A stretch of DNA of 64,000 nucleotides from Eumeta japonica (taxonomy: Eukaryota > Arthropoda > Insecta > Lepidoptera > Psychidae): positions 202,843 through 266,842 of the forward strand of contig BGZK01000845.1 in the NCBI GenBank assembly GCA_005406025.1, read 5' to 3'. A program made the position numbers and the translations under genes. Shown in pieces: positions 12,601 through 27,700 of this stretch. The notes under the pieces are model-generated. The model searched no databases and was not told the origin of the DNA. It worked only from the letters and a program-made list of their open reading frames with translations. Every line of letters begins with the position of its first letter. The stretch's first letter is position 1.

Positions 12601-15600
12601 ACTGTACCGCCTCTAAAAGGGACCACAATAATAGAAATCACAAAATTATCAAAAGCTATTCTTTTTTTATTATTATTCAGATGTGATAAAATTTCATAAA
12701 ACTAAATAGAAAACAGAAATAAAAATTCTCCTAAAGCATAAAATATAATTGAAAGAAAAGAGAAAGCATTAATGATATCTACTCAATGTATTCCGAAAAT
12801 ATGACATCCTACAGAACAAATAACAAGAAAATTAATACATTTATTCATCAATCTTAAAGTATCAAACCTATTTATTTTTCTATTATTTATATATGTTTCT
12901 CTAACACTTCACAATTTAAATAGCTACAATAGATCTTTTTATAACGTAATGGCAACCAGCAGACAGTATGTGACCGTCGAAAATTAAAATTAACTATCGT
13001 TGAAAAACAGATAAAACCCAATTTAAGTCAAGACCTTTCCAATGAAACAAATTTGACTACAAAACCGATATTATTATTTAGATATGTCGGAGATAAAATA
13101 TTCCTAATCGTCACAATTATATAATAAGAGCTCCAAAGTGCAGATAAAATGTCAAAGTTAGACTATCTTATTGTAAAGCTTAAAGCTCTATTTTGAAAAC
13201 ACATATTGTTCAGATGCCGTAATGGTTAATAATAAGATATTAATTAGTTAAGATCCAGTCGCTCCCTTTGTTCACAACTTGAGTAATTTATTACATCATA
13301 TGAGTACCTTTTGAAATAAATTGTCGTTTCTTTTCCTCATCAGTAATTTATTACTGATGAGGAAAAGAAATGTTGCGTTAATTTTTAAATTACCATTAAA
13401 ATGGTAATTACCAATAAAATCTTAATTATGGGAAATGGTCTAGAGACATTTTAAATTGTAGGGAAAATGGTCCAGCATGTTGTAGAACTGGACAAATATA
13501 ATAAATATAATGCTCACTTCTGATGGTCGACACGGAACCGGCTCTTGGCGCGGTCGCCGACGGAGCCGGCCTGCATGCGGTGCACCTCGGAGCGCACGCG
13601 CGCGCAGTGCCGCGCCGTCAGCACCCACAGCACCAGGTTCGTGCACGTCACCACGCCCATCGGGATCACGAAGAATATGTAATGCGGCCAGTCGGTCTTG
13701 CTGTTTTGTACTGAAACATTGACTTATGAATCTTTCACAAGTAAGTGCACTAACACGATTTAAAGTCAAAATCATAAACTCCATTCTTTTAATTGTTGTC
13801 GATACGAGTATCTTAAAAAATACATACGTATGTGTACAGACCCGAAAGCGATTCTTGAAATGTATACAAATTTACAAATATTTACAATAATAAGGCATTA
13901 AATTATACTTGTTCGTAACTTAAACAGTAAATATATTGGCTGAATTTATTTATTTCTCGGAATATCTACTAGTTAGATAGTATTGTTATTTTTTCTTTAA
14001 TTAGTCATTTAAAGAGTCAAAGTATCATGAAAATATATACTAGAATCATTGGCCTTTATTTTTAATTTCATTACTGCTGCTTAAATGGTACTATATTAGT
14101 GTCATTCTTTTGAAATAAATATTTCACTTTGTTGTCGCTCTTCGCACACAGCTCGACTGTTAAATTAATGATGAACTTACGCGATCCAAACCAGCAGTAC
14201 TGGGTGCCGATATTGGCGTCGAGGTACTTGCTGACCGGGTACAGGTCCAGCAGCAGCATCGTCACCGTGAGCGCGACGGCCACGCCCCAGGCGTGTGCCG
14301 AGTACCACAGGAACCGGCGCAGCTCCGTGCTCGCCTTGCGCATCGGCTGCACCGTGCGGACGCTCCTGCGTTTCATAAAACTTATGCTTCAAAACTGAAA
14401 CGAGTGCATTTGGGTTTCGTCCCATCTATGGAATTATGCAGCTACCTATCAAATAACTAAAAATATTTAATTAGCAAATTAAGGAACTGGATTTTTAAAG
14501 ATCAAATTTAACAATCTAAAATAGTGACATTCCATAGATACAACTTTTTCATGGTATTTTCCCCATTTAGGTATTGGTGCCTGGAGTCGTTCAAATATTT
14601 CATGGGCCTGGATTGAACAGAATTAAAAATTGGTCTTGTTAGGATTACCTTAAAAAGGAACTTGGAACCCATACAAGAGCACTCTCGTATTCGTTTATAT
14701 GTCTGTCTGTTTGTCATAGAGGTTTTCTCGAAAACTATGTCATTTATAAATTAAAAATCTAGGTGTTACATTAGGTCGCGACGACGCACACATATAACAC
14801 CAGCCAACAATTAAAAAATTGCATTAATAGGGGTCATTTCGGTGAGAGAGAAAAAATTTTGATTAACACATCGTATGAGGTGTTATTCGAAAGTACTTAA
14901 TGTTTGTAAAAAAAAATAATTTTTTTGCAATTTTTGGTAGAACAGTCTTAATGCGAAACTTAAAATTTACTGGAAATGTCCGTACTCCCCGTAATCTATA
15001 TTTCTAATTTAAATTTAGATTTCAATCTTTATTTATACGTTGATAGATATGGCGTCGCAAATTATTTTGAGTCATTCGTTACGTAAGTGCGATTCTAATT
15101 AATTCCAAAAACGACCGCTAGTGGCCCAGTAGTATGGTTACGAACCAACCAATACCGAATTCGATCATGATTGTGGGTGACAGACCGACCGATACCCAGA
15201 TCGAATCCGGTATCCATCATTCACTTTTCTATATCACTCCTATATACTTAGCCAAAGATTCAAGTTTATTTATGGTAGAGCCTTGCTGTGACCAACTTGA
15301 TTAGTTGACAGTTTTTAGTTGGCACAATTTTTGATCAGGTGAATATTTTTGGAAATCATCGCTCCGAAAGTAGCATAAATTGTGTCCCCTTCCCCTTCAC
15401 TTTTTAAACTGTAAGTCAAAAAATTGTAAAAAAAAATAAATTTGAGTTATTACCGAAAGACTGCGCTTCTCAACAAAAGGACGTAAATGCCATGAAGATA
15501 CGCTCTTTTGTTGGTGCTTTTTAATCTACACTAGTTTAAAAGTAATAGTCGGCATACCTACTTATTTCTGTAGTTATAGGCGACTAAAGTGCTTATACTT

Positions 15601-18600
15601 ATGTGCGGGAGACATGTAAAAAAAGTGAAACAATGTAGTTTTTTCATCTGTAGTACATTACTTTTAGTTAACAACTTCGGAATCCTACACTGAACATAGT
15701 CCAACAAGCTCTTAGCCGGTTTTTTAGTCCTACTTGATTGTAAACCTTATTTATTTAATATGTTTGTGATTTTGTTTAGTCGCCCTGAAGTACTTTTGGA
15801 GATGTACATAGCTGAAACACAAGAATTGTCATCATTTTTTTTAAAACCATTGTGTGAACATTTTGTTTTGTACTTAATATACGTATTTAAATATTTTACT
15901 TCGTACTTTTAAATTAAAACATCGTTCGATTCTATTTTTTTTTTTTACGATATCTGATGGACTACAATTACCATTGTTATTGGGAAATTCGAACTTTGCA
16001 CTATAAATATTTGAAAACATTTTTTTGTAATATAACCTTCGCAATTTCTAACCCGCAGCCAGATTAAACAAGCAGCTCTGTGACTAACAAATAAATATAC
16101 AAACTTTCGTTTATCGACCTGGGACTTATCAAAAAAAAAAATCCTTCACCGATTCATTAATTGAGTAAACCTGCAACGCTCAGAAAAGTAAAATTCAAGA
16201 TCTTTCCACACATTATGTGGCAGCGGATTATTGTTTCTGTGCCGACTAAAATTGTGTAGTTGTGTATAATATGTAAATACTAGCTTCCGCCCGCGCCTCC
16301 GTTCGCAAAGACAAAATAGATTCCTACATTTTATATATCAACCGATTACAATAATTATGATATCCTGTTCGTGATGCCAGTTTGTATCGGTCTCGATTCT
16401 GAACCCGGTCTCGATTTGAGTACGTTCTAATTCTGATCCCGCTTTCGATCTCGGTCTCGCTCGCAGTTCTGATGTTTTCTTATTCCGATTCCGGTCACGA
16501 TCTGGATTCCAATTTTGGTCCCACAATCGATTACGTTCTTGGTCATGTTCTGTACCTCGAACCCTCACCAGTTTCGGCTCTCAATTTTACGCTTCGTCCC
16601 GTTTGCAATTTCGTTTTCGTTACCGGTCACGGTTTCAATTTAGCCGAAGCCGAAGCAAATTCTAGTATCATAATTATTTTTTTACTATATTGATAGTGTT
16701 GCTTTCTATGGGTGAAACAATTTTTAGAATCTGTAATAATACAAATATGCAGGTGACGCCAAAGCGAAATTTTAATAGTCCATTTTACTGGCGGAGTTTA
16801 TTATTAATTAAGTCATTTTTAGATTCGATTTAGTAGTTTAGTTTAATAGCAAAAATACGCGCCCAACATCAGATATGAGTGCTAGGTTTCTTTTTCAGAA
16901 ATCTTCCCATTCGTGAGTACAACGTATCGCCAATTTCATAGAAAGTGGAAGAATGGTTTAAGTTTGCAAAAAAAGCAACAAAGTACACACTCATTTTTAT
17001 ACATCACAAACTCCGCTCCCCCAGTTTAATCGTGAAAGACGCATTTCACCACTTTTGATAATCTTACCTCGCTCCATAAAAAGTTTCATACAAGATTCAA
17101 CCTCCCTTAACTTCGTTAAAAAGAAAATTATGCACACATTTAAACTTTTTAGAGAACCATTTTCGGTACTGTGTAAATTGGTCAAGCCTTCTTGAGGATA
17201 CTGAGCTAAAAGTCTGTTTCACGAACTTTAATAAAATACCTTTTAAATACCTCCTCCTTTAGGTTCCTGTCATATATAATTGTTATGGTATCCCATAGGA
17301 ACCGTACGTTTTTTCCGGGGTTAAAAGTATCCTGCAACGTTCTCTGATCCCTAAAATAACTACTATTCAAAAAATCACGTCGAGCCCTTGCTATGTGAAA
17401 AACCAAAACAAATGTATCCCAAGGTAACCGTACATTTTCCGGGATAAAAAGTAGCCTATGTGCTATTCCAGGCTAAATCAGCCGTTATGGCGCGATTGAG
17501 CAACAGACATCCATCCAAACTTTCGCATTGGGCGGGGAGCAGAATTAATGGGCGGGGCCGAAATTAAAAACGAGACCAAAGTCGAAAATAAATATGGGAG
17601 CAGTATTAGAATTAAACCCGTAACCGGAATCGAAATCGGGACAGGTATCGAGACCAGCATTGAAAGCGAAACCGAGATCGGGATTGACATCAAGATCGTT
17701 CAATGTAAAAGATGAAAGAACACGTTCCACGTCCACGCGGGCGATGCCACAGACGGAAAGCTAGTTTATGACATAATATCGGATTCCAATAAGGAATACT
17801 TTTGTGACGTAAGAGTGTAAAAATAAGCGCAAAATGGTGTACCTAGTTAGTAATGTACTTACTACTCAAGAGATCGTAATGTTACAGGTAAATAAAGCGT
17901 TCGCGTGGGAAAGTCTGGGTTGTATCAAGCTAAAAAAAAAGCAAGGTACGCCGTGGGCACGCTATAATTTTAGAAGTCTGGCATTACCCATACTACGGCG
18001 TACTATTTAAGATCTAACGCTATGTAATGCCGTTACTTTATTTTCGCTGTGTGACTTATTCATTGCGAGTGTTATCGAGGAGACACTTGAGCAAATACAG
18101 CGATGCACTGGTTTTTTTTTTTTGCATGGATAATGGACGTTGAAAGTGTTTAAACAGGGTGTTATGTAACAGTGCTGCGCGAAAATCACCGAAATCTGAG
18201 TTGTTATCTACGTGATTAAGGGAATAATGAAAATGTTGTGTCCAGTATATCTACGTGATAATATGAGTTTTTATAGTTAATTTTGGCTTCATCGGAGACA
18301 TGTTGACATGACTTTGTGCCTTTTTATGATTGCATATGTTTTAGGCCAAAATTAATGTGTTGTGTTAAATTTTCGGAGTAGCCCTATTTAGTTCCAGACG
18401 TCATTTGTTTATTTTTAATTTATTTTATTTTGTGTACATGAATTTGGTTGAAAAACAAACAACGTTTATTATGATTAAATTTATTATTATGTATATATAT
18501 ATAAAGAAATAAAACCGTTAAAAAATAGCCCATTACACAAATGAAGCTTTAACTTTAATTCTCGATGGTCACATAGTGACTGCTGGTTACTAGTTGATAC

Positions 18601-21600
18601 TATCGTATTTGGTAAAAATCTTTTAACTGTAATATCGAATAATCGTACTTTTTATTATCTATTAGGGTCGTCAAATTTGTTAACTTTTAAAACAAGTATT
18701 ATACAAAACGGAGGTAATTAATAACTCAATGGTAATACTAACCATTTTTCATTTCAGTTGTTTAAGTCATTTTTTAATTATCTGTAAATTAAAAATTTTA
18801 TATTTTTGTTTCCCAACAATGACTTTTTGATATACTTCTGCTCAAATTTATTTTTAAAAGTTGTCTAAATTTTTGAAAATTTCCAATGTATATAAAACTT
18901 TGAACTATAATTCTGTTACTAGAGCTAATGACCGTCAGAACCTAAACAAGACGCAAAACTTCATTAAAGTGTAGCTTAATAATTTTCAAGGATGTCTATG
19001 GTTAAGTTCTTTAAAGCATTTCTTTATCGCAAACCTTACCCAATTAAAGACGTACGGAATTGGTTATGATATCACTTTGGTGAACAAAATTCACAATTAT
19101 ACAATTAGGTCCTGGAAAATTTTATTCATATTTTACATGTAAATAGTTGCAGTAAAACCTTTTTGGTTGTGTTCTTTGTATGTGACTAGTTTAGATACAA
19201 TTAAATAGATAACATTTAAATTAAAAATAAAAACAGTGCTCGCCTTTTTTCTATTGCTTTTCTGTCCACCAAAATGAGTGAATCTGACGTAGAAATTCGG
19301 TCCATTTTAAAGTTTTATTACAATACAAAAGACATAAAATGCGTCACAAGTCGCGAAAAAAAATTGTGACGTTTATGGAACTAAATCGGAGTCGGTAAAA
19401 GTAGCCAAAACTAGTTCAAGCGTTTTCAGTCCGATAATTTTGATGTCAAAGATAAATCTTGCTCTGGTCGACCTGCTACGGATAAAGTGAATGCCATTTT
19501 GGAAAAAATACAATAAAATCAACATATTAATTTTTACGACATAGCTGAAGAGCTGGGAATTGACTACAACACAGAGATTTGAAAAAAAGCTGGATATACA
19601 AAAAAACTCGATACGATTTCCCACACGAGTTTATTGAATGAAATCTAATGAATCGTGTAGTCATTAGCGATGCTCTATTGAACCGTAATGAAACCGTTAT
19701 TGAAAAGATTAATCATTAGGGATGAAAAATGGATTACTTACGAAAAGAACGTGCGAAAAGAATCATGGTGAAAAAGCAAGCAAGCTCCACAAACTACAGC
19801 AAAACCCGGATTAACTCGCAATAAGTTGATGCTATGTGCATGGTGGGATTGGAAGAGCATTATTCATTATGAGCTTTTACCGTCGGGCAAAACCATCAAT
19901 TCGGATCTTTACTGCCAATGGCTGATGAGACTCAAACAACAAGTAGAGAAAAAACAGCTGGAATTAATCAAAGAGTGTGGCTTTTCACTATCATAACGCA
20001 ACAACACGCACATCTTTAGCCACTCAGGAAATATTGAGAGTTTGGTTGGGAAGTGTTAATGCATCCACCATATAGCCCTGACTTTTTATCCTCGGATTTT
20101 AACATTCAGATTTTCACATGTTTCGGTCTCTTAGATTAGATTAACATCAAGAGAGGACTGTTAAAACTACTTGTCGCAGTTTTTTAACCAGAAGTCCCAA
20201 AATTTTTATAGCAATAGGATCATGTCACTACCTACAAAATGGCAACATGTTGTTGAACAAAAGGGCATATATATATTTAATATATTATATGTAATATAAT
20301 GTAAATATAATATGATGAAATATTATCTCGATGTTGTATATAAAATATCAAATTTATAGGATTATAACCATATAAATTCCGTATTTTACAAAATACCCGA
20401 CCTTATAGGATTACAACGGCCAAAGTCGCACTAGAAATGACATGGCGTTACAGGTTAAAAAAAAAACAAGCAGAAAGAAAACCTAATCGAGAAAAGTAAG
20501 AAGACAAGAATGTAATCATTACATACAAAAACGATCAGAATAAAGAAAATGCACATACTCAAAAGGAATTGAAACGTAACCACGCGGATAATATGTTTGT
20601 AGCATTTTCTCTCTGTGCTATATGCATGTGGCATTTTAAATAGCCTTATGGCTAAATGTACAAAATGGGCGAGGCCCGCGAAAGCATTGACGATTTTTTG
20701 CAAAAAAAAATATATAATGTAATTAAGGTTTAACGATCGCGTTATATTCGGCGTTAATGTGATATGTCAACTGCTGAAAGCTTATTTGTGTTTTACGATT
20801 TAAGGGAGTAACGCCGGACGGCAGGCGACAAAAATGACGTCACTGCTCAGTGCTTAATTGCTTTATGACGTCGTTTTCCGTTAATTTGACACGCTATGTG
20901 TGACCAGTCGTATAAATGGACGACGACTTATTGAATAGATACTACCGCCGACTAAATAAAAAGTAATTAATGTAGCAGTTGTGCAAGTTTTCATTAGTGA
21001 CTCACAAAAGCATTATTTAGTACCGATAAATTAGACAGTTTTAATGGACTTATTTGCGTAACGCTTTTAGTTAAATTTAGATGTAAATTTAAATTATAAT
21101 AAAATACACAATTAAAAGACACAGAGAATAAAAGCTTGTAAAAATAAATTTTGAGTCCAAGTAACATTCCTTCTGATGCTTTTCTGTTTTTCATATTTCC
21201 AGAAGATTAGTATTTCGTGCATCGTGTTGTAGTTAAAAGTGAATATTTAGTTACATTTATTCATGTTTTAATGATTAATAGCACCGATTCAAGATTTCAT
21301 ATACACTTTCAGTTTTAAGAACAAATTTGACAATTATAACTATGTGGTTATGCTGCAGCGAGAACCGTCTCTTCGACCAAAAACTCTCTAAGTAACTGCA
21401 TTGATCTGAAACTTTGTTAAACCCTGTGACGACCAAGAACAACTTGCAACCGACAAAGAAGAACTATGTTAAAAGCAAAAACTATCTAAGCTTAGTCTGG
21501 ACTCTAAAACGATAAAAATAGTTTTTTAATCTTAAATAAAATTCAAGTAAAATAAACTTTTAATTTAACAAGCCTTTGTATAACTAATTATAATCGTCGT

Positions 21601-24600
21601 AGTATTTATACATGAGATCTTGTGTTGAATGTAACAAACCCTTTCCTCTTATACGTTTTGTATTCTTTTACGATATTTTGGTCAGTGATGTATTTTAATC
21701 AACATTCGAGCGGACAATTTATAGATTTTGAACATACCTATTTGAACATTTGAAATAAATTTTGAATATACCTATATTTATTTTACAACTGCAAAATAGA
21801 ATACAAACTTCACGTAAGTGTTGGATGATCCTCGTTGGTAATGAGTTACACAAAGTAAAATTGATTTTATGACAACACAAAATGTGAACAATTTGTTCAT
21901 TTAAATCTGTTAAAACAAACTATTTAACAGGTCAAATTCAAAATTGATATTCGTTATGTAGGAACATCGATACTTCAAAACTAGTATTTCTTTGAAAGCA
22001 AAGCTATAAAAGAATGAAAACAATTAGACTGTGAACATATTTTCCTTTGAACCCGGTAAAAGCTCAAACGTGAACGATTACTTGATTTTTTACAACACAC
22101 TCGAAGAAAAATTACATTATTTGTAATAAGTGTTGTAATCAATTTTACGATAACGTATTTATTTTCAAAGCTGCTTCAAACAAGTCTCGTTTGTAGGAAA
22201 ATGTTTATGTTAATCGAACTAAAATATTTATGTTAGAGATTCATTGTGTCTCGTTTCACAGACTACATATGGCCGATCGCTCTCGATTTATTAACGCTTA
22301 AAAATATTGAGATTTCCAACAAAACAATCATATATATTTAGGTGTATTCTTGAAAAAAAAGATATAAAGTGTTTTTTTTTTTGTATCGATGTAGGCGAAA
22401 ATTCAATTTAATCGCTCCAAACCTATTATCTATTAATTAGTTAAAACTCTTTTCAGACACCTGATGCATTGTGACGTAACAACTCGCCAGTGTAACAAGA
22501 ACTCTGCACTATCATTCAATTAATCACATTTGGTCATGTTCATTTATTAAGTAAAATGCGTACATTCGGAATAAGCTCTGGCTGACAAAAAAAACGAGTC
22601 CATTTTTACTAACTTTGACAGCGACTTTCCTCGAGTGGTGGTAGAATAAAGTACTACCTCTTTTACATCAATCTCATCATATGCCCAAATTGGACCCTGG
22701 TCGCGATCTCGATCTTATTTTCAATCCGGGTTTCAATATTAGTTTGACTTATACGCTTGAATCGATATGTTGTAACTTGGTGATGTTTGCGTAAGTTGTG
22801 ATACTAGCAGGTGTATGGTTGATGAATTTGTATGCATACATTGGTGAAGTGTATCATTCACCTCACATTAATGTACTTCCTTATATTTATTGTTTATGCG
22901 TATTAAAAATTGATAATGCAATAATGCACAGGATTAATCTGATACAACGTAGACGGTGACGAACTGTTTGTCTTGTTGCCGCACCAAGTTTCAGAAGCAT
23001 AAAGGAGGGTAGGTATAGTTATAACTTTATAAGCCATAATTTTGGTAGAAAGCTTGAGGTTACATGATACTCAATCGTTGTTAATTAGTTTACCGAAGGC
23101 TACAGCTAAGTGTAGGTAAGTCCGTAAGAAGCTTCACGCTATTATTACTTCTAATTTTACTGTCTAGACTCTTAAATTGTGTCACTTCTTAAACAACTTT
23201 TCTGACCAACATTACATGAGAATCAGGTCTGCATGACAGATCTCTAAAAGCCTGTTCGAGGATCTGCATTGTAGTGACATTTTGTAATCAGATTATATTT
23301 ACGGCGCAATACCTAAAGACATCGCCAATAATACACCTGAAAAAAAAACTTCTGTTTTTAATACTAAGATATGTTGAGATCGAAGACGTTTCGCATCTTA
23401 CGTATGGTCTATGACTGTATTTTCTTTGCTTCATATTATGATTGTTCTGTGTTCTAGAGTTAATAAAATAAGTCTTTTAATATCGATGTATCGTTTAACT
23501 ATCATAAAATGAAAACGTAACACTGCGAACCTTAAAGTGATTGCTCATTCATATCGCAATATATCATTTTATAACAGAGAAAAATAACTGTATTTTAAAT
23601 TATAATAACTTTGATCTTGGAGCCCTCCCTCATCATATTTACGCATACAACTGAAAACATTTGCCATACTTTCAGTCTGTTCGGCTCAATCACTTCCATA
23701 TTTCTTAAGCAACTCTACCAAAGTCTCTGAACATGGCGCCAAAGCTCAGCTTTATTGATACTACAAGGTCAACAATATGTCATCAGCAACGAGGATGAGT
23801 GATGTGTTTGTATTGGCATGCATTTTTGTTTGTTTTCGTGTTTCAACGATATAAAACCAGCTATATAATACTTTTATGAATTTGAATTAACAAAGTAACC
23901 ATGATGTCCACTCAGGGCAAACATTCAATATGAAACGTTTTGATTATACTGTGAATATAGTGAAACTATAACGTATATATCGATAACATACTTAATTTAC
24001 ACAAGTATGTAATATTATATTAATCATTAACATTACGCATGTCAGTACTCTACTAGAAATAGTTTATGAATGATTTATAATAATTGTATGATATACTTAT
24101 ATACCACGATAGTTTACAGAAAAAATACGATACCAAGTTATGGGAGCCCTTATCACAAGCTTTTAATATCAATAATTACCTTCGTTAAGTTTACTCGGTA
24201 GGATTATTCCCTTAATGAAAACTAAATATACGTAATTAGTCAATTACATAGAAAATCGTGATTTATTTTGCCGTACAAATGACAAACTTAGTATCCGCAG
24301 TTGTGACATCGACACGTAAAGTAAAGCTCACAGGTGTCGGTAAGTCACGGCATTACGCCACATTCAATTAGTGAACACAACGTTATGTGTCCCACAGATT
24401 AGGCGAAGTGCGGACGTGTTTGTCAATATATCTCCGGCCGCGCCCGGCAGCCGCGCGCCGCGTGACGTTCGATGGCCCATAGACGAGTGATCGGTAACAA
24501 TTCTAAACGACAATTTGTGTGTAAATGTTCATTAAGGTATTCCCATTTTGTTATTAGCTCATTGTTAAAATGGCGAAACATTTTTTTTATATTGAGAACC

Positions 24601-24739
24601 ATACATATCTATTTATTTCGCCATTCCATTTATTATTACAAGCAATGTAAGATATAACGTTAAATAGATGTGAATTCAATTACAAATCAGCTCATCACAC
24701 TTTTTGGAAATGTCCTATTGGTTTTTAATTAACTATATA

Positions 24740-24771
<32 letters not shown>

Positions 24772-27700
24772 TACTACATCTATTAAATTATATTTCACGA
24801 GAGGCCTAACCCATAGCGGCCGTGTTCTCCGGCGGGAATAGGGGAAAGCTGCTGGCGCACCATAAAAAGTACTACAAGCTACGGGGAGATAAAAAATCAC
24901 CCATGAAACAACAGGCCTCTCCGTCGGCCGCTCTGAATGGAGCCGGTGGAAGACAACAGCATCAAGCTGGATGCCGTGTTGAGGATGGCAGCCCGTAGGC
25001 CTACGGTAACAACAACCTAAACTCTAAGTAGAAAGACGGGCTTGGCGTCAGGTAGCAACTGACCTTAAGTAAAACTATAGCCAACCTTCTTTTTCCTAAT
25101 CAAATCAGTTCTAAGCCTCGATGAGTTTGTTATAAGCAGGAGACAAAATAAAAGGTCACAAAATATCATTATACACTCATTTACAATGACGCCAATACCA
25201 ACCGAAGTGTAATAGAAATTAGACTCAACAAAAGCTTCCTGAGTAACAAAATCAGAATTTATAATCACGGAGCGAATCATAGCCAAATGTAAAGAAATAG
25301 CTAAAGAAGTGTCAACATTCCAAATCCACTACTAGGATTACAAGTCTTAATAGCAGACTTTGTAATATTAAGACCGATAAAAACCAGAACCACATAGAAT
25401 TATGACAATTTTAAGGCACTAATTACCTTGAAAACGAAACGTAACGCACGAAACTGGTCAAATACGAATGAAAAATCCAAAGCGCAAGAAAACATCCAAG
25501 TAATAATAAAACCGCATCCAAATCGGTTCACCCGTTTCAGAGCTACGGTGCCACGAACAGAAACACACACACACAGAGCGATCAACCTTATAACCCACCT
25601 CTTTTTGCATCGGAGGTTAAAAATTATCTGCCTTACAACTCAGCAACAAACAAATAGTGAACAAGATACCGACATCACACACAAAGCACGCTCCAAACCC
25701 GCAAATCGAAAGGATCTGCATGCTAATATAGAGAGTGCAATAAACCATATACCACTTTTTAAGATTTCTAGGTGAGTTAAATACTCACGATATAAAATCA
25801 ATCAAATACGTCAAAGATTCACAATACTTGCAAAATCTCCTCTTAACGTCCAACAATGATATAAAAGGAAAATGGCTTAAATATTATGCGATGGTGCTGA
25901 ATAAGATATAACTTAAGAACCCATAGTAAAACTATCACCAATTCATGGCACTTGAAATAAAATTACATGTACAGATAATACAAGCGTCCATTAGCAAAAT
26001 GGCTACGAATATGGCAATATATAGGGATCCGACGAAATACCGATTGAATTTTCAAAAAGCCCCGGCAGCGTTGGCAGTCATTTCTACAGTTTTGTTGAAA
26101 TTAAACAAAATCTCACATACTTATCGTACGAAGGAATAGTTTGTTGGCAACATTGTTCAAAAAATGAAAAGATGACATAAGGAGTCATGGCAATTTTTAA
26201 CAACGAAGTAAGCTGTCGCAAACCCTCAAAATCTGGGAACACCACTATATCAACGACTACATAGATTAACAAGTATTATAATAAAAAAGTATGCAAACTC
26301 GTTCCAGGAAAATCTACAACTAACGCATGACTCGGCGATCTACGAAAACTTAAAGTACCAAGATAAAAGATCTACAAAAAGTCTTCCATGTATCTAGAGA
26401 AAGTATTCAATCCATGTCCCAAGATCTCTGATTTGGCTAGCTGATGTATTTGGTATACAAAAATCTTTCTACGGCTGTTATTGCCAATAATTCGTCTATC
26501 ACAGACATTCACTTAATCATTGGGTGTTACATCAACTTATCTTTAAAGCACACTGCAATTCATGTACTCAGCAATTACATCTCCAATACGATAATTCTAC
26601 TTTAATGTTCCTTCCACCATAACCAACTTTCATTATTGTACTATATGAATCCAAATTATTTTGTGTATAGCTAACCGTACTTCTCGCGAAATAGTTTGCT
26701 ATACATATCAAAGAGTAGGCACATATTTGCTTTATTTTACACTACTAGTGTCCTTTCGACTTTCATATATCGATATACAGCCTAGACAGCAATACAAACT
26801 TGTTCATCCATCCAACTTTTCCTTCTATAACAGTACCATATTCCATTACACTTTTGCTTGATTTATATAATCATTTCGGTTATAACCCTCAATGTTGATG
26901 GAACACTTGTTCATCGCCCTAAAGGAGGCATTTGAAAACTTTTTTTTTCCATTATTAGGTCATATTCTAACTTTTCTAAACCATTTAGACAATTGTCACG
27001 TCAATCGTATGCTTTTTCGAAATCTAAAAAGACTGTAAAACCTTTTAGGATACGGCCAAATATTCCGTGATATTTCGGAGAAAAAACAATCCTGTCAAAT
27101 CGCACTCCGAAATCATACTCTCAGTTAACCAATACTTGATTAAATTAAAAAATACTGTTGAAAAGAATGTCCATAAAACTATAAAATCTGTACGTATGAT
27201 AAAATCGTACAATAAAAATGTCGTTTCTGAACATTGAAAATATTTGCGAAATCTGTTGTAACTACAACAGAATAAACAAGACTATTTTTTAAAACTTTGG
27301 CTGACTAAATGCGCTAATCTCAAAAAATGCTAGACAAAAGTTCATGCATTTTGTACGGGTAATTTGAGTTTAGCTTAAGGAAACTTTTTTTTTACTGTTA
27401 CAGGCTTTATTTCGTCAAAATCGGCTCAGGAAAAAATTAGTCGATTTTTTTACACGCATACAAGTCGTTTGTACGGCTAATTTTAAAAATAAATACTCTC
27501 ATTATATTGTATATCATATATATTCGTTTTACTCTACAAAGTGGATATTTTTTGCATAACACAACATTCACATGCATTCTATTTTAGAAATACTTATAGG
27601 ACAATCACAACCGATAAGATAAAGTTGTCGGAGCGTTTGCTGTCAGAATTGTTAAATAGCAATATTTCATATCGCATCCCGTCCATTTGTAAGATTGTCC

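Noticed and set aside
25930..26480. Degraded protein-like reading on the plus strand (QKAPAALAVISTVLLKLNKI and following)
   Set aside because: Several stops and no family recognised. It probably belongs to old mobile-element debris but I cannot support a class.
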